This document shows, in pieces, positions 1 through 9,793 of a stretch of DNA of 64,000 nucleotides. This DNA is from Pseudomonas sp. KNUC1026 (lineage in GTDB: Bacteria; Pseudomonadota; Gammaproteobacteria; Pseudomonadales; Pseudomonadaceae): the NCBI RefSeq assembly GCF_021650705.1, contig NZ_CP087138.1:558001-622000 (forward strand), written 5' to 3'. The notes under the pieces were generated by a model. The model was not told the DNA's origin. It did not search any database and saw nothing but the letters and a program-made list of their open reading frames with translations. The position numbers and the translations under genes are program-made. How positions within the stretch are numbered: position 1 is the stretch's first letter; each line of letters opens with the position of its first letter.

Positions 1-30
1 ATTGATGATGGTGATATCGAGTGCGGGCAT
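1..30 (-). CDS. ptsO: PTS phosphocarrier protein NPr (5' end only)
   Basis: Only the first ten codons lie in the window; they read MPALDITIIN on the minus strand. This matches the start of pseudomonad PtsO, the HPr-like phosphocarrier that passes phosphate from EI-Ntr (PtsP) to PtsN in the nitrogen phosphotransferase system. An AAAGGAA ribosome-binding site overlaps the rapZ stop codon just upstream (about 41-47). The position directly after ptsN-rapZ is the usual one. The active-site histidine lies beyond the window edge, so the call rests on the N-terminus and on synteny. Confidence 0.75.
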   Translation of the reverse strand, partial: MPALDITIIN

Positions 31-46
31 TGCGCGGGTGTTCCTT

Positions 47-903
47 TCAGCTGAGGTCGCGGTGGCGAACCTGGACATTCTTGAGGGTATTTTGCAATTG
101 GGCGCCGAGCCGTTCAGTGAGGTACACCGAACGATGGTGCCCGCCGGTGCAGCCAATGGCCACAGTGACGTAGGCCCGGTTGCTTGCGGCAAAGCGCGGC
201 AGCCATTTGAGCAGGTAACTGTGAATATCCTGGTACATCTCTTCGACGTCTGGCGCTGCGGCCAGGTATTCGATCACGGGCGCTTCGAGCCCGGAATGAT
301 TGCGTAGCTCTGGCTTCCAGTAGGGGTTGGGCAGGCAGCGGACGTCGAATACGACGTCGGCATCGACTGGCACCCCGCGCTTGAAGCCGAAGGATTCGAT
401 CAGGAAGGCCGTGCCTGCATCCGGGCGGTTGAGCAGGCGAAGTTTGATCATGTCACGCAACTGGTACAGGTTCAGCGCAGTGGTGTCGATCTTGAGGTCG
501 GCGAGGTCCGCTATCGGCCCGAGGATGTCGCTTTCGACCTGGATGGCCTCGGCCAGGGACCGCTCTGCATTGCTCAGGGGATGCCGCCGGCGAGTTTCGG
601 AAAGCGCTTGAGCAGAGTGTCTTCGTCAGCGTCAAGGTAAAGCACGTCGCACTGAATGTGCCGCGCCCGCACTTCTTCGAGCAACTCCGGGAAGCGGCTC
701 AGGTGGCTGGGCAGGTTGCGCGCGTCGATGCTCACCGCAACCAGTGGCTGGGCGAGCTCGGTATGGATCAGGGCGCGCTCGGCAAGCTCTGGAAGCAAGC
801 CTGCCGGCAGGTTGTCGATACAGTAGAAACCGTTATCTTCCAGCACATCCAGCGCGGTGCTCTTGCCTGAGCCCGAGCGGCCGCTGACGATAATCAGGCG
901 CAT
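47..903 (-). CDS. rapZ: RNase adapter protein RapZ (frameshifted)
   Basis: RapZ/YvcJ family nucleotide-binding protein. In enterobacteria it guides RNase E to the GlmZ sRNA and so controls glucosamine-6-phosphate synthesis; the role in Pseudomonas is less clear. The N-terminus has a Walker A motif, GRSGSGKST (residues 8-16). The C-terminal half carries the family block [11 protein letters not shown] and ends VRHRDLS. The frame breaks near 600: restoring one base in the run of Ts (minus strand, after codons for LLKRF) gives the expected [20 protein letters not shown] and a protein of about 285 residues, the normal length. It lies in the rpoN-hpf-ptsN-rapZ-ptsO cluster, 1 bp after ptsN. The break looks like a sequencing error. 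Confidence 0.9.
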
Positions 904-904
904 G

Positions 905-1369
905 CTAGTGGCCCTGCTGGGCGTGGACCACGACCTGATACAGCGCCTGACTGTCGGTAGCAGCGCGCAGGGAATCGCGAAGCTCCTTGCGGTCCAGCAT
1001 GCTTGCGATCTGGCGCAGCAGTTCGAGGTGCTCGTCGGTCGCCTCTTGAGGCACCAGCAACACGAACAGCAAATCGACCGGAGCGCCGTCTATCGCGTCG
1101 AAATCGACCGCATGATCGAGGTGGATCAAGGCGCTTATGGGCTGGGAGCATCCAGCCAGGCGGCAGTGAGGAATGGCGATGCCGTTGCCGAAACCGGTGG
1201 AACCCAGGCGTTCACGGGCGATCAGGGCTTCGAAGATCTGCTGCTGGTCGAGCCCGACGAGGTCGGGTGCCACCAGTTGGGCAATCTGTTCGAGGACACG
1301 TTTCTTGCTGCCTCCCGGCACGTTCACCTGGGAACGGCCGGGGGTCAGGATCTGTTCGATTCGGATCAT
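905..1369 (-). CDS. ptsN: PTS IIA-like nitrogen regulatory protein PtsN
   Basis: EIIA-Ntr, the output protein of the nitrogen PTS. It is phosphorylated by PtsO and regulates potassium transport, carbon/nitrogen balance and, in P. putida, several catabolic promoters. The 154-residue length is typical. The phosphorylated histidine is H68 in the motif GIAIPHCRL, and the fold motif LLFVLLVP follows. It is preceded by hpf with a 12-bp gap and followed by rapZ with a 1-bp gap, so the genes are probably co-transcribed. No oddities were seen. Confidence 0.95.
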   Translation of the reverse strand: MIRIEQILTPGRSQVNVPGGSKKRVLEQIAQLVAPDLVGLDQQQIFEALIARERLGSTGFGNGIAIPHCRLAGCSQPISALIHLDHAVDFDAIDGAPVDLLFVLLVPQEATDEHLELLRQIASMLDRKELRDSLRAATDSQALYQVVVHAQQGH

Positions 1370-1381
1370 GGGGGAGGGTGG

Positions 1382-1690
1382 TCAGCGAGCAGCCGCGCCC
1401 TGGAGCAGGCTTTGCTGTTTTTCCTTATGTTTGAGTAACTGCCTGTCGAGCTTGTCGGTGAGCAGGTCGATAGCGGCGTACATGTCGTCGTGTTCTGCGT
1501 TGGCGACTACTTCACCGCCAGGCACACGCAGGGTGGCTTCGATTTTTTGCTTCAGTTTCTCGACTTCCATGATCACCTGCACATTGGTGATCTTGTCGAA
1601 GTGCCGCTCCAGCTTGGCGAGCTTCTCGTTGATGTAGCTACGCATGGCCTCGGTCACATCCAGTTGGTGCCCACTGATGTTGACTTGCAT
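1382..1690 (-). CDS. hpf: Ribosome hibernation promoting factor HPF (short form)
   Basis: Short HPF/YfiA-family protein of 102 residues. It binds the decoding centre of idle 30S subunits and promotes 100S ribosome dimers in stationary phase. The start MQVNISGHQLDVTEAMR and the central EHDDMYAAIDLLTDKLDRQL block are characteristic of the family. It has no long C-terminal dimerisation domain, so it is the short form. It follows rpoN after a terminator-like hairpin, as in most proteobacteria. Confidence 0.95.
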   Translation of the reverse strand: MQVNISGHQLDVTEAMRSYINEKLAKLERHFDKITNVQVIMEVEKLKQKIEATLRVPGGEVVANAEHDDMYAAIDLLTDKLDRQLLKHKEKQQSLLQGAAAR

Positions 1691-1719
1691 ACCGCTTCTC
1701 CTTATTGCCAGTGCATAAA

Positions 1720-1739
1720 GAGGCGGAAAAAACCGCCTC
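1720..1739 (-). terminator. Hairpin between rpoN and hpf
   Basis: Read on the minus strand there is a 7-bp GC-rich stem GAGGCGG / CCGCCTC around a six-T loop, followed by TTTATGC. It lies 43 bp after the rpoN stop and about 30 bp before the hpf start. It could be a weak intrinsic terminator or attenuator that lowers read-through from rpoN into hpf. The U tract is only three bases long. Confidence 0.55.
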
Positions 1740-1782
1740 CTGGAACAGGGTAGGCGCTGGCCAGCGCCTGGGCATCGGTGCG

Positions 1783-3300
1783 TTACATCAGCCGCTTGCG
1801 TTCGCTGGAAGGCGCAATCCCGAGGGATTCACGGTACTTGGCGACAGTGCGGCGAGCTACCTGAATGCCTTGTGCCTCCAGTAAACCAGCGATCTTGCTG
1901 TCGCTCAATGGCTTTTTCTGGTTTTCAGCCGCTACGAGTTTCTTGATGATCGCGCGAATAGCGGTGGACGAGCATTCGCCTCCCTCGGAAGTGCTCACGT
2001 GGCTGGAGAAAAAGTACTTCAGCTCGTAAATCCCGCGCGGTGTATGCATGAACTTCTGAGTGGTGACCCGGGAGATGGTCGACTCGTGCATGCCGACCGC
2101 CTCGGCGATGTCATGCAGCACCAGAGGCTTCATGGCTTCGTCACCGTAGTCGAGGAAGCCCCGCTGATGCTCGACGATCTGTGTCGCCACTTTCATCAGC
2201 GTCTCGTTGCGGCTTTGAAGGCTCTTTATGAACCAGCGCGCTTCCTGAAGCTGGTTACGCATGAAGGTGTTGTCGGCGCTGGTGTCGGCACGGCGCACGA
2301 ACCCTGCGTACTGCGGGTTCACGCGCAGGCGCGGCATCGCTTCCTGGTTGAGCTCGACCAGCCAGCGATCACTGTCCTTGCGCACGATCACGTCCGGCAC
2401 CACGTACTCGGGCTCGCTGGCCTCGATCTGCGAACCAGGCCGCGGATTGAGGCTTTGTACAAGCTCGATGATCTGCCGCAGGTCGTCTTCCTTGAGCTTC
2501 ATGCGCCGCAGCAACTGGCTGTAGTCGCGGCTGCCCAGCAAGTCGATGTAGTCGGTTACCAGGCGTAGCGCTTCGCTCAGCCAGGGTGTCTGGGCGGAAG
2601 CTGGCGAAGTTGCAAGGCAAGGCATTCGCTCAGACTGCGGGCAGCTACGCCCGCTGGCTCGAACTGCTGGATGCGGTGCAACACCGCCTCGATCTCGTCG
2701 AGCTCGATATCAAGCTCCGGGTCGAAGCCATCGCAGATCTCTTCGAGGGTCGCTTCGAGGTAGCCCTGGTCGTTGATACTGTCGATCAAGGTCACGGCAA
2801 TCAGCCGGTCATCGTCGGACATGGGCACCAGGTTGAGCTGCCAGAGCAGGTGGCTCTGCAGGCTCTCGCCGGCCGAAGTGCGAGTGGTGAAGTCCCACTC
2901 GTCATCGTCATTGCTGGGCAGGCTGCTGGCGCTGGTCTGGTAGACGTCTTCCCAGGCGGTATCCACCGGCAACTCGTTGGGAATGCGATCACTCCAATCG
3001 CCTTCCTCGCCACCCTCAGCGTTGTCGCTTGCCGGGACGCTGGCTTCGAAACCGGTGTCCTGAAAACTGGTGTCCTGCGCTTCGCTGCTGCTCTTGAGCT
3101 CGGCGTTGTCAGCCATGGGGTCGCTGGTGTCGAAATCCTCGCCGTCTTCCTGGCGTTCGAGCATGGGATTGGAATCCAGTGCCTCCTGGATTTCCTGTTG
3201 GAGGTCCAGGGTGGAGAGCTGGAGGAGGCGAATGGCCTGTTGCAACTGCGGTGTCATCGTCAGTTGCTGGCCGCATTTTCAGGACGAGCGTTGGTTTCAT
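1783..3300 (-). CDS. rpoN: RNA polymerase sigma-54 factor RpoN (two frameshifts)
   Basis: Sigma-54 recognises -24/-12 promoters and needs AAA+ activators for open-complex formation. The N-terminus begins MKPTLVLKM and continues with the glutamine- and leucine-rich activator-interaction region. An acidic region II follows, then the core-binding and DNA-binding domains. The C-terminus carries the RpoN box [10 protein letters not shown]. The expected length is about 500 residues. Two breaks are present: an extra base near 3273 just after MKPTLVLKM, and a missing base near 2600, where the frame passes from ...LALQLRQLP to [12 protein letters not shown]. Both sides of each break align with the family, so errors are more likely than a pseudogene. 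A sigma-54-type promoter sequence lies 81 bp upstream. Confidence 0.93.
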
Positions 3301-3380
3301 GGCGGAAGCTAGACACCTTGTTCTGCCGGCGCGGTGCGCCGTCCACTACCTGCTGGCGGCCTCACCGGGGCCAGCTTTAA

Positions 3381-3394
3381 GCAAGTTATATGCC
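3381..3394 (-). promoter_or_regulatory. Sigma-54 (-24/-12) promoter-like sequence upstream of rpoN
   Basis: On the minus strand the sequence GGCATATAACTTGC has GG and GC dinucleotides at exact -24/-12 spacing, and it matches GGCA and TTGC of the sigma-54 consensus. It points toward rpoN and sits about 81 bp before its ATG. It could mediate autoregulation of rpoN. No activator site was identified, and chance matches of this size do occur. Confidence 0.5.
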
Positions 3395-3435
3395 TGAAAA
3401 AACTGGCTTTGCATAGTGTTTAGTTTGGCTGGCTG

Positions 3436-4161
3436 TCAGAGGCGGAACTCGTGACCGAGGTACACTTCCTTGACCAACTGGTTGGCCAGGATGGTCTCGG
3501 CGTCACCCTCGGCAATCAGCTGCCCGTCGTTCACGATGTAGGCGATTTCACAGATATCCAGCGTCTCGCGTACGTTGTGGTCGGTGATCAATACACCGAT
3601 CCCCTTGGCCTTGAGGTGATGGATGATCTGCTTGATATCACCGACCGAGATCGGGTCGACCCCTGCAAAGGGTTCGTCGAGCAGGATGAACTTGGGCGAG
3701 GTGGCCAGGGCGCGGGCGATTTCCACACGACGGCGTTCGCCACCGGAGAGGCTCATCCCCAGGTTGTCGCGGATGTGGGTGATATGGAATTCCTGCAGCA
3801 GGTTCTCGAGCTCGGCGCTGCGGCCTGCAGCATCGAGATCCTTGCGGGTTTCCAGGATCGCCATGATGTTGTTGGCCACCGAAAGCTTGCGAAATATCGA
3901 AGCCTCCTGGGGCAAGTAGCCAATACCGGCACGCGCACGGCCGTGCATGGGCTGGTGGCTCACGTCGAGGTCGTCGATCAGTACGCGGCCCTGCTCGGCC
4001 TGTACCAGCCCGACGATCATGTAGAAGCAGGTGGTCTTGCCCGCGCCGTTGGGCCCGAGCAAACCGACGATCTGGCCGCTGTCGATCGACAGGCTGACGT
4101 CGCGCACGACCTGGCGGCCCTTGTAGCTCTTGGCAAGGTGCTGTGCCTTGAGGGTTGCCAT
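3436..4161 (-). CDS. lptB: LPS export ABC transporter ATPase LptB
   Basis: Cytoplasmic ATPase of the LptB2FGC complex, which extracts lipopolysaccharide from the inner membrane and pushes it across the Lpt bridge. The 241 residues carry Walker [10 protein letters not shown] (36-44), the signature LSGGERRR, Walker [12 protein letters not shown] and the switch histidine in ITDHNVRET. Its ATG overlaps the lptA stop by one base (TAATG), so the genes are translationally coupled. rpoN follows after 135 bp. Confidence 0.97.
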   Translation of the reverse strand: MATLKAQHLAKSYKGRQVVRDVSLSIDSGQIVGLLGPNGAGKTTCFYMIVGLVQAEQGRVLIDDLDVSHQPMHGRARAGIGYLPQEASIFRKLSVANNIMAILETRKDLDAAGRSAELENLLQEFHITHIRDNLGMSLSGGERRRVEIARALATSPKFILLDEPFAGVDPISVGDIKQIIHHLKAKGIGVLITDHNVRETLDICEIAYIVNDGQLIAEGDAETILANQLVKEVYLGHEFRL

Positions 4162-4718
4162 TATTTCCCCTTCTGTTGCTGCGCGGGTTCGGTTTTTTTC
4201 TTCGGCTGGATCACCATGTCGATCCGCGGCTGCGGAGCGGTGACCTTCGAACCGTTTGCGCGGCCGGCGTTGGCGACCTGGCGTACGGTGTCGTAGACGA
4301 TCTTCTCGCCGGTGGAAACGTTGCCGTCGTTCACCACTTTGGCGCGGTCGGTGAGGATGATCCTGTCCTGGTTGGCCAGGTAGTCGATAGTCACGGCCCA
4401 GGCCTGCACGACAGGTTTGTCCACTGCAGGCTTCTGCTCGTAATAGGCAAGGTTGCCCACCGATGTGAAGGTTTTCACATCACCGTTGTCGTCGCGGGTG
4501 ACCGTAACCTTGTTACCGGTGATCTTCATCGACCCTTGAGTGATGATCACGTCGCCCACATACACAGCCACACCTTGCTTGTCGTCGAGCTGGGAGGTGT
4601 CGGCCTGGATATGGATCGGCTGATCGCGGTCTGTCGGCAGCGCGAGGGCATTGACGCTCCCCAGCGCAGCGCCCAGGCCAAGCAATACCGGGAGGGTTTT
4701 AGCGAGAGCGAGCGTCAT
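4161..4718 (-). CDS. lptA: LPS transport periplasmic protein LptA
   Basis: Periplasmic OstA-like protein that forms the bridge carrying LPS from LptC to LptD at the outer membrane. The N-terminus is a Sec signal peptide with a hydrophobic core and likely cleavage after VNALA (about residue 27). The mature part has the family blocks [15 protein letters not shown] and [14 protein letters not shown]. It overlaps lptC by 20 bp upstream and lptB by 1 bp downstream. The C-terminal tail is lysine-rich. Length, 185 residues, is normal. Confidence 0.95.
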   Translation of the reverse strand: MTLALAKTLPVLLGLGAALGSVNALALPTDRDQPIHIQADTSQLDDKQGVAVYVGDVIITQGSMKITGNKVTVTRDDNGDVKTFTSVGNLAYYEQKPAVDKPVVQAWAVTIDYLANQDRIILTDRAKVVNDGNVSTGEKIVYDTVRQVANAGRANGSKVTAPQPRIDMVIQPKKKTEPAQQQKGK

Positions 4719-5277
4719 ACTGTCCTCTTACGTTGGACAGCAAGTCTACCTTGCTGTCTTTCAAATACGCTTTCATTCCTTTAGCCGTGGTCACGCCGTT
4801 GGCACCGTCGATTCTAACGTCTTGGTCGGTTTCGGCATATTGCCTGCGCGGGTAAACAGTCGCCCGGCTGGTATTGATCACGGTGGTACGGGATTTCTGG
4901 TCGGTGCGGTTGAGCTTGACGTTGTCGATGAGCTCCACCTGAGTGCCATCGGGGTTGACCTCGGCACGCTCGCTGCGCACGTGCCACGGGTAGGGCGTGC
5001 CGCGGTAGATCTGCATTTCGGGCAGTGTTACGTATGAAATCTCACTGACCTGATGGTGCTCAACCTTGTCTGCAGTCAGGTCGTACTGCAGGCTGCCGTC
5101 GTCCATGAACTGCTTAGTGTGGGTGTTGATCGCATAATAGTCGACAACGCTTTCGTCGACCTGAGCCGGTGCATTGTCGAGAAAACGCTCAGGTGTGATG
5201 CGCAAATAGCCGATGCCACCGACCACGATGATCAGTGCTATCAGGATCGCCAGATTGCGAAGGAGCTTGTTCTGCAT
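4699..5277 (-). CDS. lptC: LPS export protein LptC
   Basis: Bitopic inner-membrane protein that accepts LPS from LptBFG and hands it to LptA. The N-terminal helix (about residues 8-26, LAILIALIIVVGGIGYLRI) anchors it, and the rest is a periplasmic beta-jellyroll. The block YDLTADKVEHHQ and the motif TPYPWHVRSERAEV fit the family. It follows kdsC by 10 bp and overlaps lptA by 20 bp, forming the kdsD-kdsC-lptC-lptA-lptB unit. Confidence 0.93.
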   Translation of the reverse strand: MQNKLLRNLAILIALIIVVGGIGYLRITPERFLDNAPAQVDESVVDYYAINTHTKQFMDDGSLQYDLTADKVEHHQVSEISYVTLPEMQIYRGTPYPWHVRSERAEVNPDGTQVELIDNVKLNRTDQKSRTTVINTSRATVYPRRQYAETDQDVRIDGANGVTTAKGMKAYLKDSKVDLLSNVRGQYDARSR

Positions 5278-5287
5278 CGTTCAGGCC

Positions 5288-5809
5288 TTATAGATAGCTG
5301 TCGAGCAAGGCATCGAGCTTGCCCTGTGCCCGCAGGATGAGCTCGCAGAATTCACGTGCCGCGCCTTCGCCGCCGCGCGCCTGGGTAACTGCCATGGCAT
5401 GCTGACGCACGAATGGCGCGGCGTTGGCCACTGCCATGCCCAGGCCGACCCGTCGAATGACCGGCAAGTCTGGCAGGTCATCGCCCAGATAGGCGACATC
5501 CTCGTATTCGAGGCCCAGTTGACCGAGCAGTTCGTCCAGCGCGGCCAGTTTGTCTTCGCGGCCCTGATAGAGATGCTCGATGCCGAGGTTTCGCGCACGG
5601 CGTTCGACGACCGGGGACTTGCGGCCAGTGATGATAGCAAGGCCGACTGCGGTGCCAAGCATCTTGATGCCGTGGCCATCCAGCGTATTGAAGGTTTTGA
5701 ACTCGCTGCCGTCCTCGAGGAAGTAGAGGCGGCCATCGGTGAGGACGCCATCGACATCGAAAACCGCGAGTTCGATGCGCTGTGCGCGCTCGAGCAGGTC
5801 CTGGTTCAT
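5288..5809 (-). CDS. kdsC: 3-deoxy-D-manno-octulosonate 8-phosphate phosphatase KdsC
   Basis: HAD-superfamily phosphatase that converts Kdo 8-phosphate to Kdo, the inner-core sugar of LPS. Motif I is FDVDGVLTDG with nucleophile D18 and acid/base D20. Motif II/III includes ITGRKS and the C-terminal metal site is GDDLPDLPVI. At 173 residues it is the usual capless tetrameric form. Its start overlaps the kdsD stop, consistent with an operon for Kdo synthesis and LPS export. Confidence 0.95.
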   Translation of the reverse strand: MNQDLLERAQRIELAVFDVDGVLTDGRLYFLEDGSEFKTFNTLDGHGIKMLGTAVGLAIITGRKSPVVERRARNLGIEHLYQGREDKLAALDELLGQLGLEYEDVAYLGDDLPDLPVIRRVGLGMAVANAAPFVRQHAMAVTQARGGEGAAREFCELILRAQGKLDALLDSYL

Positions 5810-6784
5810 TACATCACTCCGGCACGCAGCAGATCGTGCATGTTCAGCGCCCCAACTGGGCGGTCGTGGTCGTCGACCACAACCAGCGCGCTGATCTTGT
5901 GGTCTTCCATGATCTTGAGCGCCTGGGCGGCCAGCATCTCGGGCCGTGCGGTCTTGCCGTGGCGGGTCATGACATCGTCGATCCGTGCATCACGTACATC
6001 CACCGCGCGATCAAGGGCGCGGCGCAGGTCGCCGTCGGTGAAAACACCTGCCAGGCGGCCATCGGCTTCCAGCACCACGGTCATCCCCAGGCCCTTGCCG
6101 GACATTTCCATCAGCGCTTCGCGCAGGCTGGCGCCACGTGCTACACGCGGCAGCGCTTCGCCTTGATGCATCACGTTTTCGACCTTCAGCAGCAGCCGGC
6201 GGCCCAACGCACCACCGGGATGGGAGAAGGCGAAATCCTCAGCGGTGAAGCCCCGGGCTTCGAGCAGGGCTACGGCGAGCGCATCACCGAGCACCAGCGC
6301 CACGGTGGTGGAGGAAGTGGGTGCGAGGTTCAGCGGGCAGGCCTCCTGGGTGAGCCGCGAGCCGAGGTTGATGTCGGCGGCTTTGGCCAGCGGTGAGTCG
6401 GGGTTGCCGGTCAGGCTGATCAGCCCGATACCCAGGCGTTTGAACAGCGGCACCAGTGCCATCACCTCGGCCGAAGACCCGGAGTTGGAGAGCGCCAGCA
6501 CGATGTCGTCGCGGGTGATCATGCCCATGTCGCCATGGCTGGCTTCGGCCGGGTGCACGAAGAACGAAGGCGTACCAGTGCTGGCCAGGGTAGCGGCGAT
6601 CTTCTTGGCCACGTGCCCGGATTTGCCCATGCCCATCACCACGACGCGGCCGTTGCTGCCCATGATCAGCTCGCAGGCGCGCACGAAATCGTCGCCAATG
6701 TGAACCAGCAAGCCTTCGACTGCCTCGATCTCTCAGGCGGATGGTCCGCTGCGCGGACTGGATCAGGGCACTGGGCAAGGTCAT
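5809..6784 (-). CDS. kdsD: Arabinose 5-phosphate isomerase KdsD (frameshift near the N-terminus)
   Basis: Converts ribulose 5-phosphate to arabinose 5-phosphate, the first step of Kdo synthesis. It has an N-terminal SIS sugar-isomerase domain (GMGKSGH, HPAEASHGDMGM, LSNSGS) and two C-terminal CBS domains. The true start reads MTLPSALIQSAQRTIRL at 6784. The frame then breaks near 6732 and resumes as EAVEGLLVHIGDDFVRA. With one base corrected the protein is about 325 residues, the normal size. Starting at the downstream ATG (6711) would lose the first conserved helix. Confidence 0.93.
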
Positions 6785-7034
6785 GTCGTTCAGGTAGCAG
6801 AAAGGGAAGGGCGGGGATTATAGGGGAATGCCGCGCGCGGTTCATCCCTGTTTCGAAAACTCTCACGACAGCGCCTGCCCGTCGGCAGACGCTGTATTAA
6901 AACGTTTCAAAGCTCAAGGTGGGCCATGCGTGTTGCCAGTGATATAGTTCGCCGCTTGTCGGCCGGCCAGAGCCGTGTGCCTCAGCGGCGGTTCAGGGCG
7001 TCCCAAGGGCCAGGCCGCTTCGCAAGGAGTTTGA

Positions 7035-7844
7035 ATGACAGCCGATAACGCCTACGCGGTCGAGCTTAAGGGTGTGACCTTCAAGCGTGGCACGCGCAGC
7101 ATCTTCGAGAACGTCGACATCCGCATCCCTCGCGGCAAGGTCACGGGCATCATGGGGCCTTCCGGTTGTGGCAAAACCACTCTTCTGAGGCTGATGGGCG
7201 CGCAGTTGCGGCCCGATGCGGGTGAGGTGTGGGTCAACGGGCAGAATCTTCCGTCACTGTCGCGCAGCGACCTGTTCGACGCGCGCAAGCATATGGGCGT
7301 GCTGTTCCAGAGCGGCGCGCTGTTCACCGACCTCGATGTCTTCGAGAACGTTGCCTTCCCGCTCCGGGTGCATACCGACCTGCCCGAGGAGATGATCCGT
7401 GACCTGGTGCTCATGAAGCTTCAGGCCGTAGGGCTGCGCGGTGCGACCGAGCTGATGCCCGATGAGCTTTCCGGGGGCATGAAGCGCCGCGTCGCGCTCG
7501 CCAGGGCCATCGCGATGGATCCGCAGATCCTCATGTACGACGAACCGTTCGTCGGCCAGGATCCTATCGCGATGGGCGTGCTGGTGCGCTTGATCCGTCT
7601 GCTCAACGACGCGCTGGGGATCACCAGTATCGTCGTTTCCCATGACCTGGCTGAAACCTCCAGCATCGCCGACTATCTGTATGTGGTAGGCGACGGGCAG
7701 GTGCTGGGGCAGGGCACTCCGGCCGAACTGAAGGCGTCGGATAACCCGCGCATCCGCCAATTCATGACAGGCCAGCCCGACGGGCCGGTACCCTTCCATT
7801 ATTCTGCGCCACCGTTGGCCACTGATTTTCTGGGGAAACGCTGA
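7035..7844 (+). CDS. mlaF: Phospholipid ABC transporter ATPase MlaF (Ttg2A)
   Basis: ATPase of the MlaFEDB complex, which moves phospholipids between the inner membrane and the periplasmic carrier MlaC to keep outer-membrane asymmetry. In P. putida the operon is also called ttg2 and affects toluene tolerance. Walker A is GPSGCGKTT (about 43-51), the signature is LSGGMKRR and Walker B is [18 protein letters not shown] lies 7 bp before the ATG. The stop overlaps the mlaE start (TGATG). The 250-bp divergent gap to kdsD should hold the promoters of both operons. Confidence 0.96.
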   Translation: MTADNAYAVELKGVTFKRGTRSIFENVDIRIPRGKVTGIMGPSGCGKTTLLRLMGAQLRPDAGEVWVNGQNLPSLSRSDLFDARKHMGVLFQSGALFTDLDVFENVAFPLRVHTDLPEEMIRDLVLMKLQAVGLRGATELMPDELSGGMKRRVALARAIAMDPQILMYDEPFVGQDPIAMGVLVRLIRLLNDALGITSIVVSHDLAETSSIADYLYVVGDGQVLGQGTPAELKASDNPRIRQFMTGQPDGPVPFHYSAPPLATDFLGKR

Positions 7845-8641
7845 TGCGCCGCACAACATTGATCGGGCGGATTCGCCTGATGGGGCGCTCGGCCATCGAC
7901 GTCGTTGGTGTCCTGGGCCGTTCCAGCCTGTTCCTGGTGAGTGTGCTGTTCGGGCGCGGTGGCACCTCCGGGCGCTTCCAGTTGCTGGTCAAACAGCTGT
8001 ATTCGGTGGGCGTGCTGTCGTTGCCCATCATCGTGGTATCAGGTGTATTCATCGGCGGGGTGCTCGCGCTGCAGGGCTTCAGTATCCTGGCGCGCTATGG
8101 CTCGGAGCAGGCAGTGGGGCAAATGGTCGCGCTGACGCTGCTGCGCGAGCTGGGGCCAGTGGTCACCGCGTTGCTGTTCGCGGGCCGTGCGGGTTCGGCG
8201 CTCACCGCCGAGATCGGCAACATGAAGTCCACCGAGCAGTTGTCGAGCCTCGAGATGATCGGTGTCGACCCTCTCAAGTACATCGCTGCGCCACGCCTGT
8301 GGGCCGGTTTCATTTCGTTGCCATTGCTGTCTCTGATCTTCGCCGTGGTGGGGATCTGGGGTGGCTCGTGGGTCGCAGTCGACTGGCTGGGCGTATATCA
8401 GGGCTCGTTCTGGTCCAACATGCAGAACAGCGTCAGCTTCACCGACGACGTGCTCAACGGGCTGATCAAAAGTGTGGTGTTTGCCTTCGTGGTCACCTGG
8501 ATCGCCGTGTTCCAGGGCTATGACTGCGAACCCACCTCGGAGGGGATCAGCCGTGCCACCACCCGGACCGTGGTCTACGCCTCATTGGCGGTACTGGGGC
8601 TTGATTTCATTCTGACCGCTTTGATGTTTGGAGATTTCTGA
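7844..8641 (+). CDS. mlaE: Phospholipid ABC transporter permease MlaE (Ttg2B)
   Basis: Integral inner-membrane permease of the Mla system, 265 residues with about five hydrophobic segments. The family region with [26 protein letters not shown] (split here as [13 protein letters not shown] and [13 protein letters not shown]) and the [13 protein letters not shown] loop are conserved. It overlaps mlaF and mlaD by one base at each end, indicating translational coupling. Confidence 0.96.
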   Translation: MRRTTLIGRIRLMGRSAIDVVGVLGRSSLFLVSVLFGRGGTSGRFQLLVKQLYSVGVLSLPIIVVSGVFIGGVLALQGFSILARYGSEQAVGQMVALTLLRELGPVVTALLFAGRAGSALTAEIGNMKSTEQLSSLEMIGVDPLKYIAAPRLWAGFISLPLLSLIFAVVGIWGGSWVAVDWLGVYQGSFWSNMQNSVSFTDDVLNGLIKSVVFAFVVTWIAVFQGYDCEPTSEGISRATTRTVVYASLAVLGLDFILTALMFGDF

Positions 8642-9108
8642 TGCAGAACCGCACCCTGGAAGTCGGTGTCGGCCTTTTCGTACTGGCCGGGATCCTGGCG
8701 ATCGTGTTGCTGGCCTTGCGAGTCAGCGGCCTTACCCCTACTTCGGCGCACGACACTTACAAACTTTACGCCTACTTCGACAATATCGCCGGTTTGACTG
8801 TCAGAGCGAAGGTGACCATGGCCGGCGTGACCGTCGGCAAGGTCACGGCGATCGATCTGGACCGCGACACCTTCACCGGGCGCGTGACGCTGGAAGTCGA
8901 CAAGCACGTGAACAACCTGCCTACCGATTCGACTGCATCGATCCTTACCGCCGGGCTGCTGGGCGAGAAGTACATCGGCCTGAGCGTGGGTGGCGATACC
9001 AACGTGCTCAAGGATGGCGGGACCATCCACGACACCCAGTCTGCCCTGGTGCTGGAAGACCTGATCGGCAAGTTCCTGCTCAATACCGTGAGCAAAGATG
9101 CCAAATAA
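8641..9108 (+). CDS. mlaD: MCE-domain lipid-binding protein MlaD (Ttg2C)
   Basis: Membrane-anchored MCE protein that forms a hexameric ring with a hydrophobic pore on the periplasmic face of MlaFE. It has one N-terminal membrane helix (about residues 8-28, VGVGLFVLAGILAIVLLAL) and a single MCE domain with the block FDNIAGLTVRAKVTMAGV. Its 155 residues are normal for MlaD. It sits between mlaE and mlaC in the expected order. Confidence 0.95.
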   Translation: MQNRTLEVGVGLFVLAGILAIVLLALRVSGLTPTSAHDTYKLYAYFDNIAGLTVRAKVTMAGVTVGKVTAIDLDRDTFTGRVTLEVDKHVNNLPTDSTASILTAGLLGEKYIGLSVGGDTNVLKDGGTIHDTQSALVLEDLIGKFLLNTVSKDAK

Positions 9109-9121
9109 AGGAGTGAGTCAC

Positions 9122-9793
9122 ATGATGTCGACCCTGCGAAACGCATGCCTGGCGCTACTGGCAGCGTTGCCGATGCTGGTGCTTGCCGCACCTGCCAGTG
9201 CTGCGGCAGGGGGCTCTGCCCACGATGTGGTTCAGGGCACCACCAGCGAACTGCTCAGCGATCTCAACGCACACCGTGAGCAATACCGCAGCAATCCCAA
9301 TGCCTTCTACGATGCGTTGAACCGCATCGTCGGCCCGGTCGTGGATGCCGATGGCATTTCTCGCAGCATCATGACCATCAAGTACTCGCGCAAGGCCACG
9401 CCTGACCAGATGACTCGCTTCCAGGAGAACTTCAAGCGCAGCCTGATGCAGTTCTATGGCAATGCGTTGCTGGAATACACCAACCAGGGCATCACCGTCG
9501 ACCCACCCCGTGACGAGAGCGGCGACCGCGCCAGCGTTGGCATGCAGGTCAAGGGCAACAATGGCGCGGTCTATCCGGTTTCCTACACCCTTGAAAAGGT
9601 GAATGGCGAGTGGAAGGTGCGCAACGTGATCGTCAACGGCATCAACATCGGCAAGCTGTTCCGTGACCAGTTCGCCGATGCCATGCAGCGCAATGGCAAT
9701 AACCTGGACAAGACCATCGATGGCTGGGCAGGCGAAGTCGCCAAAGCCAAGCAGGCAACCGACGGCGCTACCGGCGCTCAGGGTGCGCAGTGA
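9122..9793 (+). CDS. mlaC: Periplasmic phospholipid-binding protein MlaC (Ttg2D)
   Basis: Soluble carrier that shuttles phospholipids between MlaA at the outer membrane and MlaD. A Sec signal peptide (MMSTLRNACLALLAALPMLV...) with an Ala-rich cleavage region around ASAAA is followed by the Tol_Tol_Ttg2 domain. AAGGAG at 9108-9113 lies 8 bp before the ATG at 9122; a second ATG follows at 9125. The C-terminus has an Ala/Gly/Gln-rich tail typical of pseudomonads. The stop overlaps the GTG of mlaB. Confidence 0.94.
   Translation: MMSTLRNACLALLAALPMLVLAAPASAAAGGSAHDVVQGTTSELLSDLNAHREQYRSNPNAFYDALNRIVGPVVDADGISRSIMTIKYSRKATPDQMTRFQENFKRSLMQFYGNALLEYTNQGITVDPPRDESGDRASVGMQVKGNNGAVYPVSYTLEKVNGEWKVRNVIVNGINIGKLFRDQFADAMQRNGNNLDKTIDGWAGEVAKAKQATDGATGAQGAQ

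Noticed and set aside
6785..7034. Promoter elements in the kdsD-mlaF divergent region
   Set aside because: Promoters must be here, but I found no -35/-10 pair with good spacing, only a loose GATATAGT near 6950, so none is listed.
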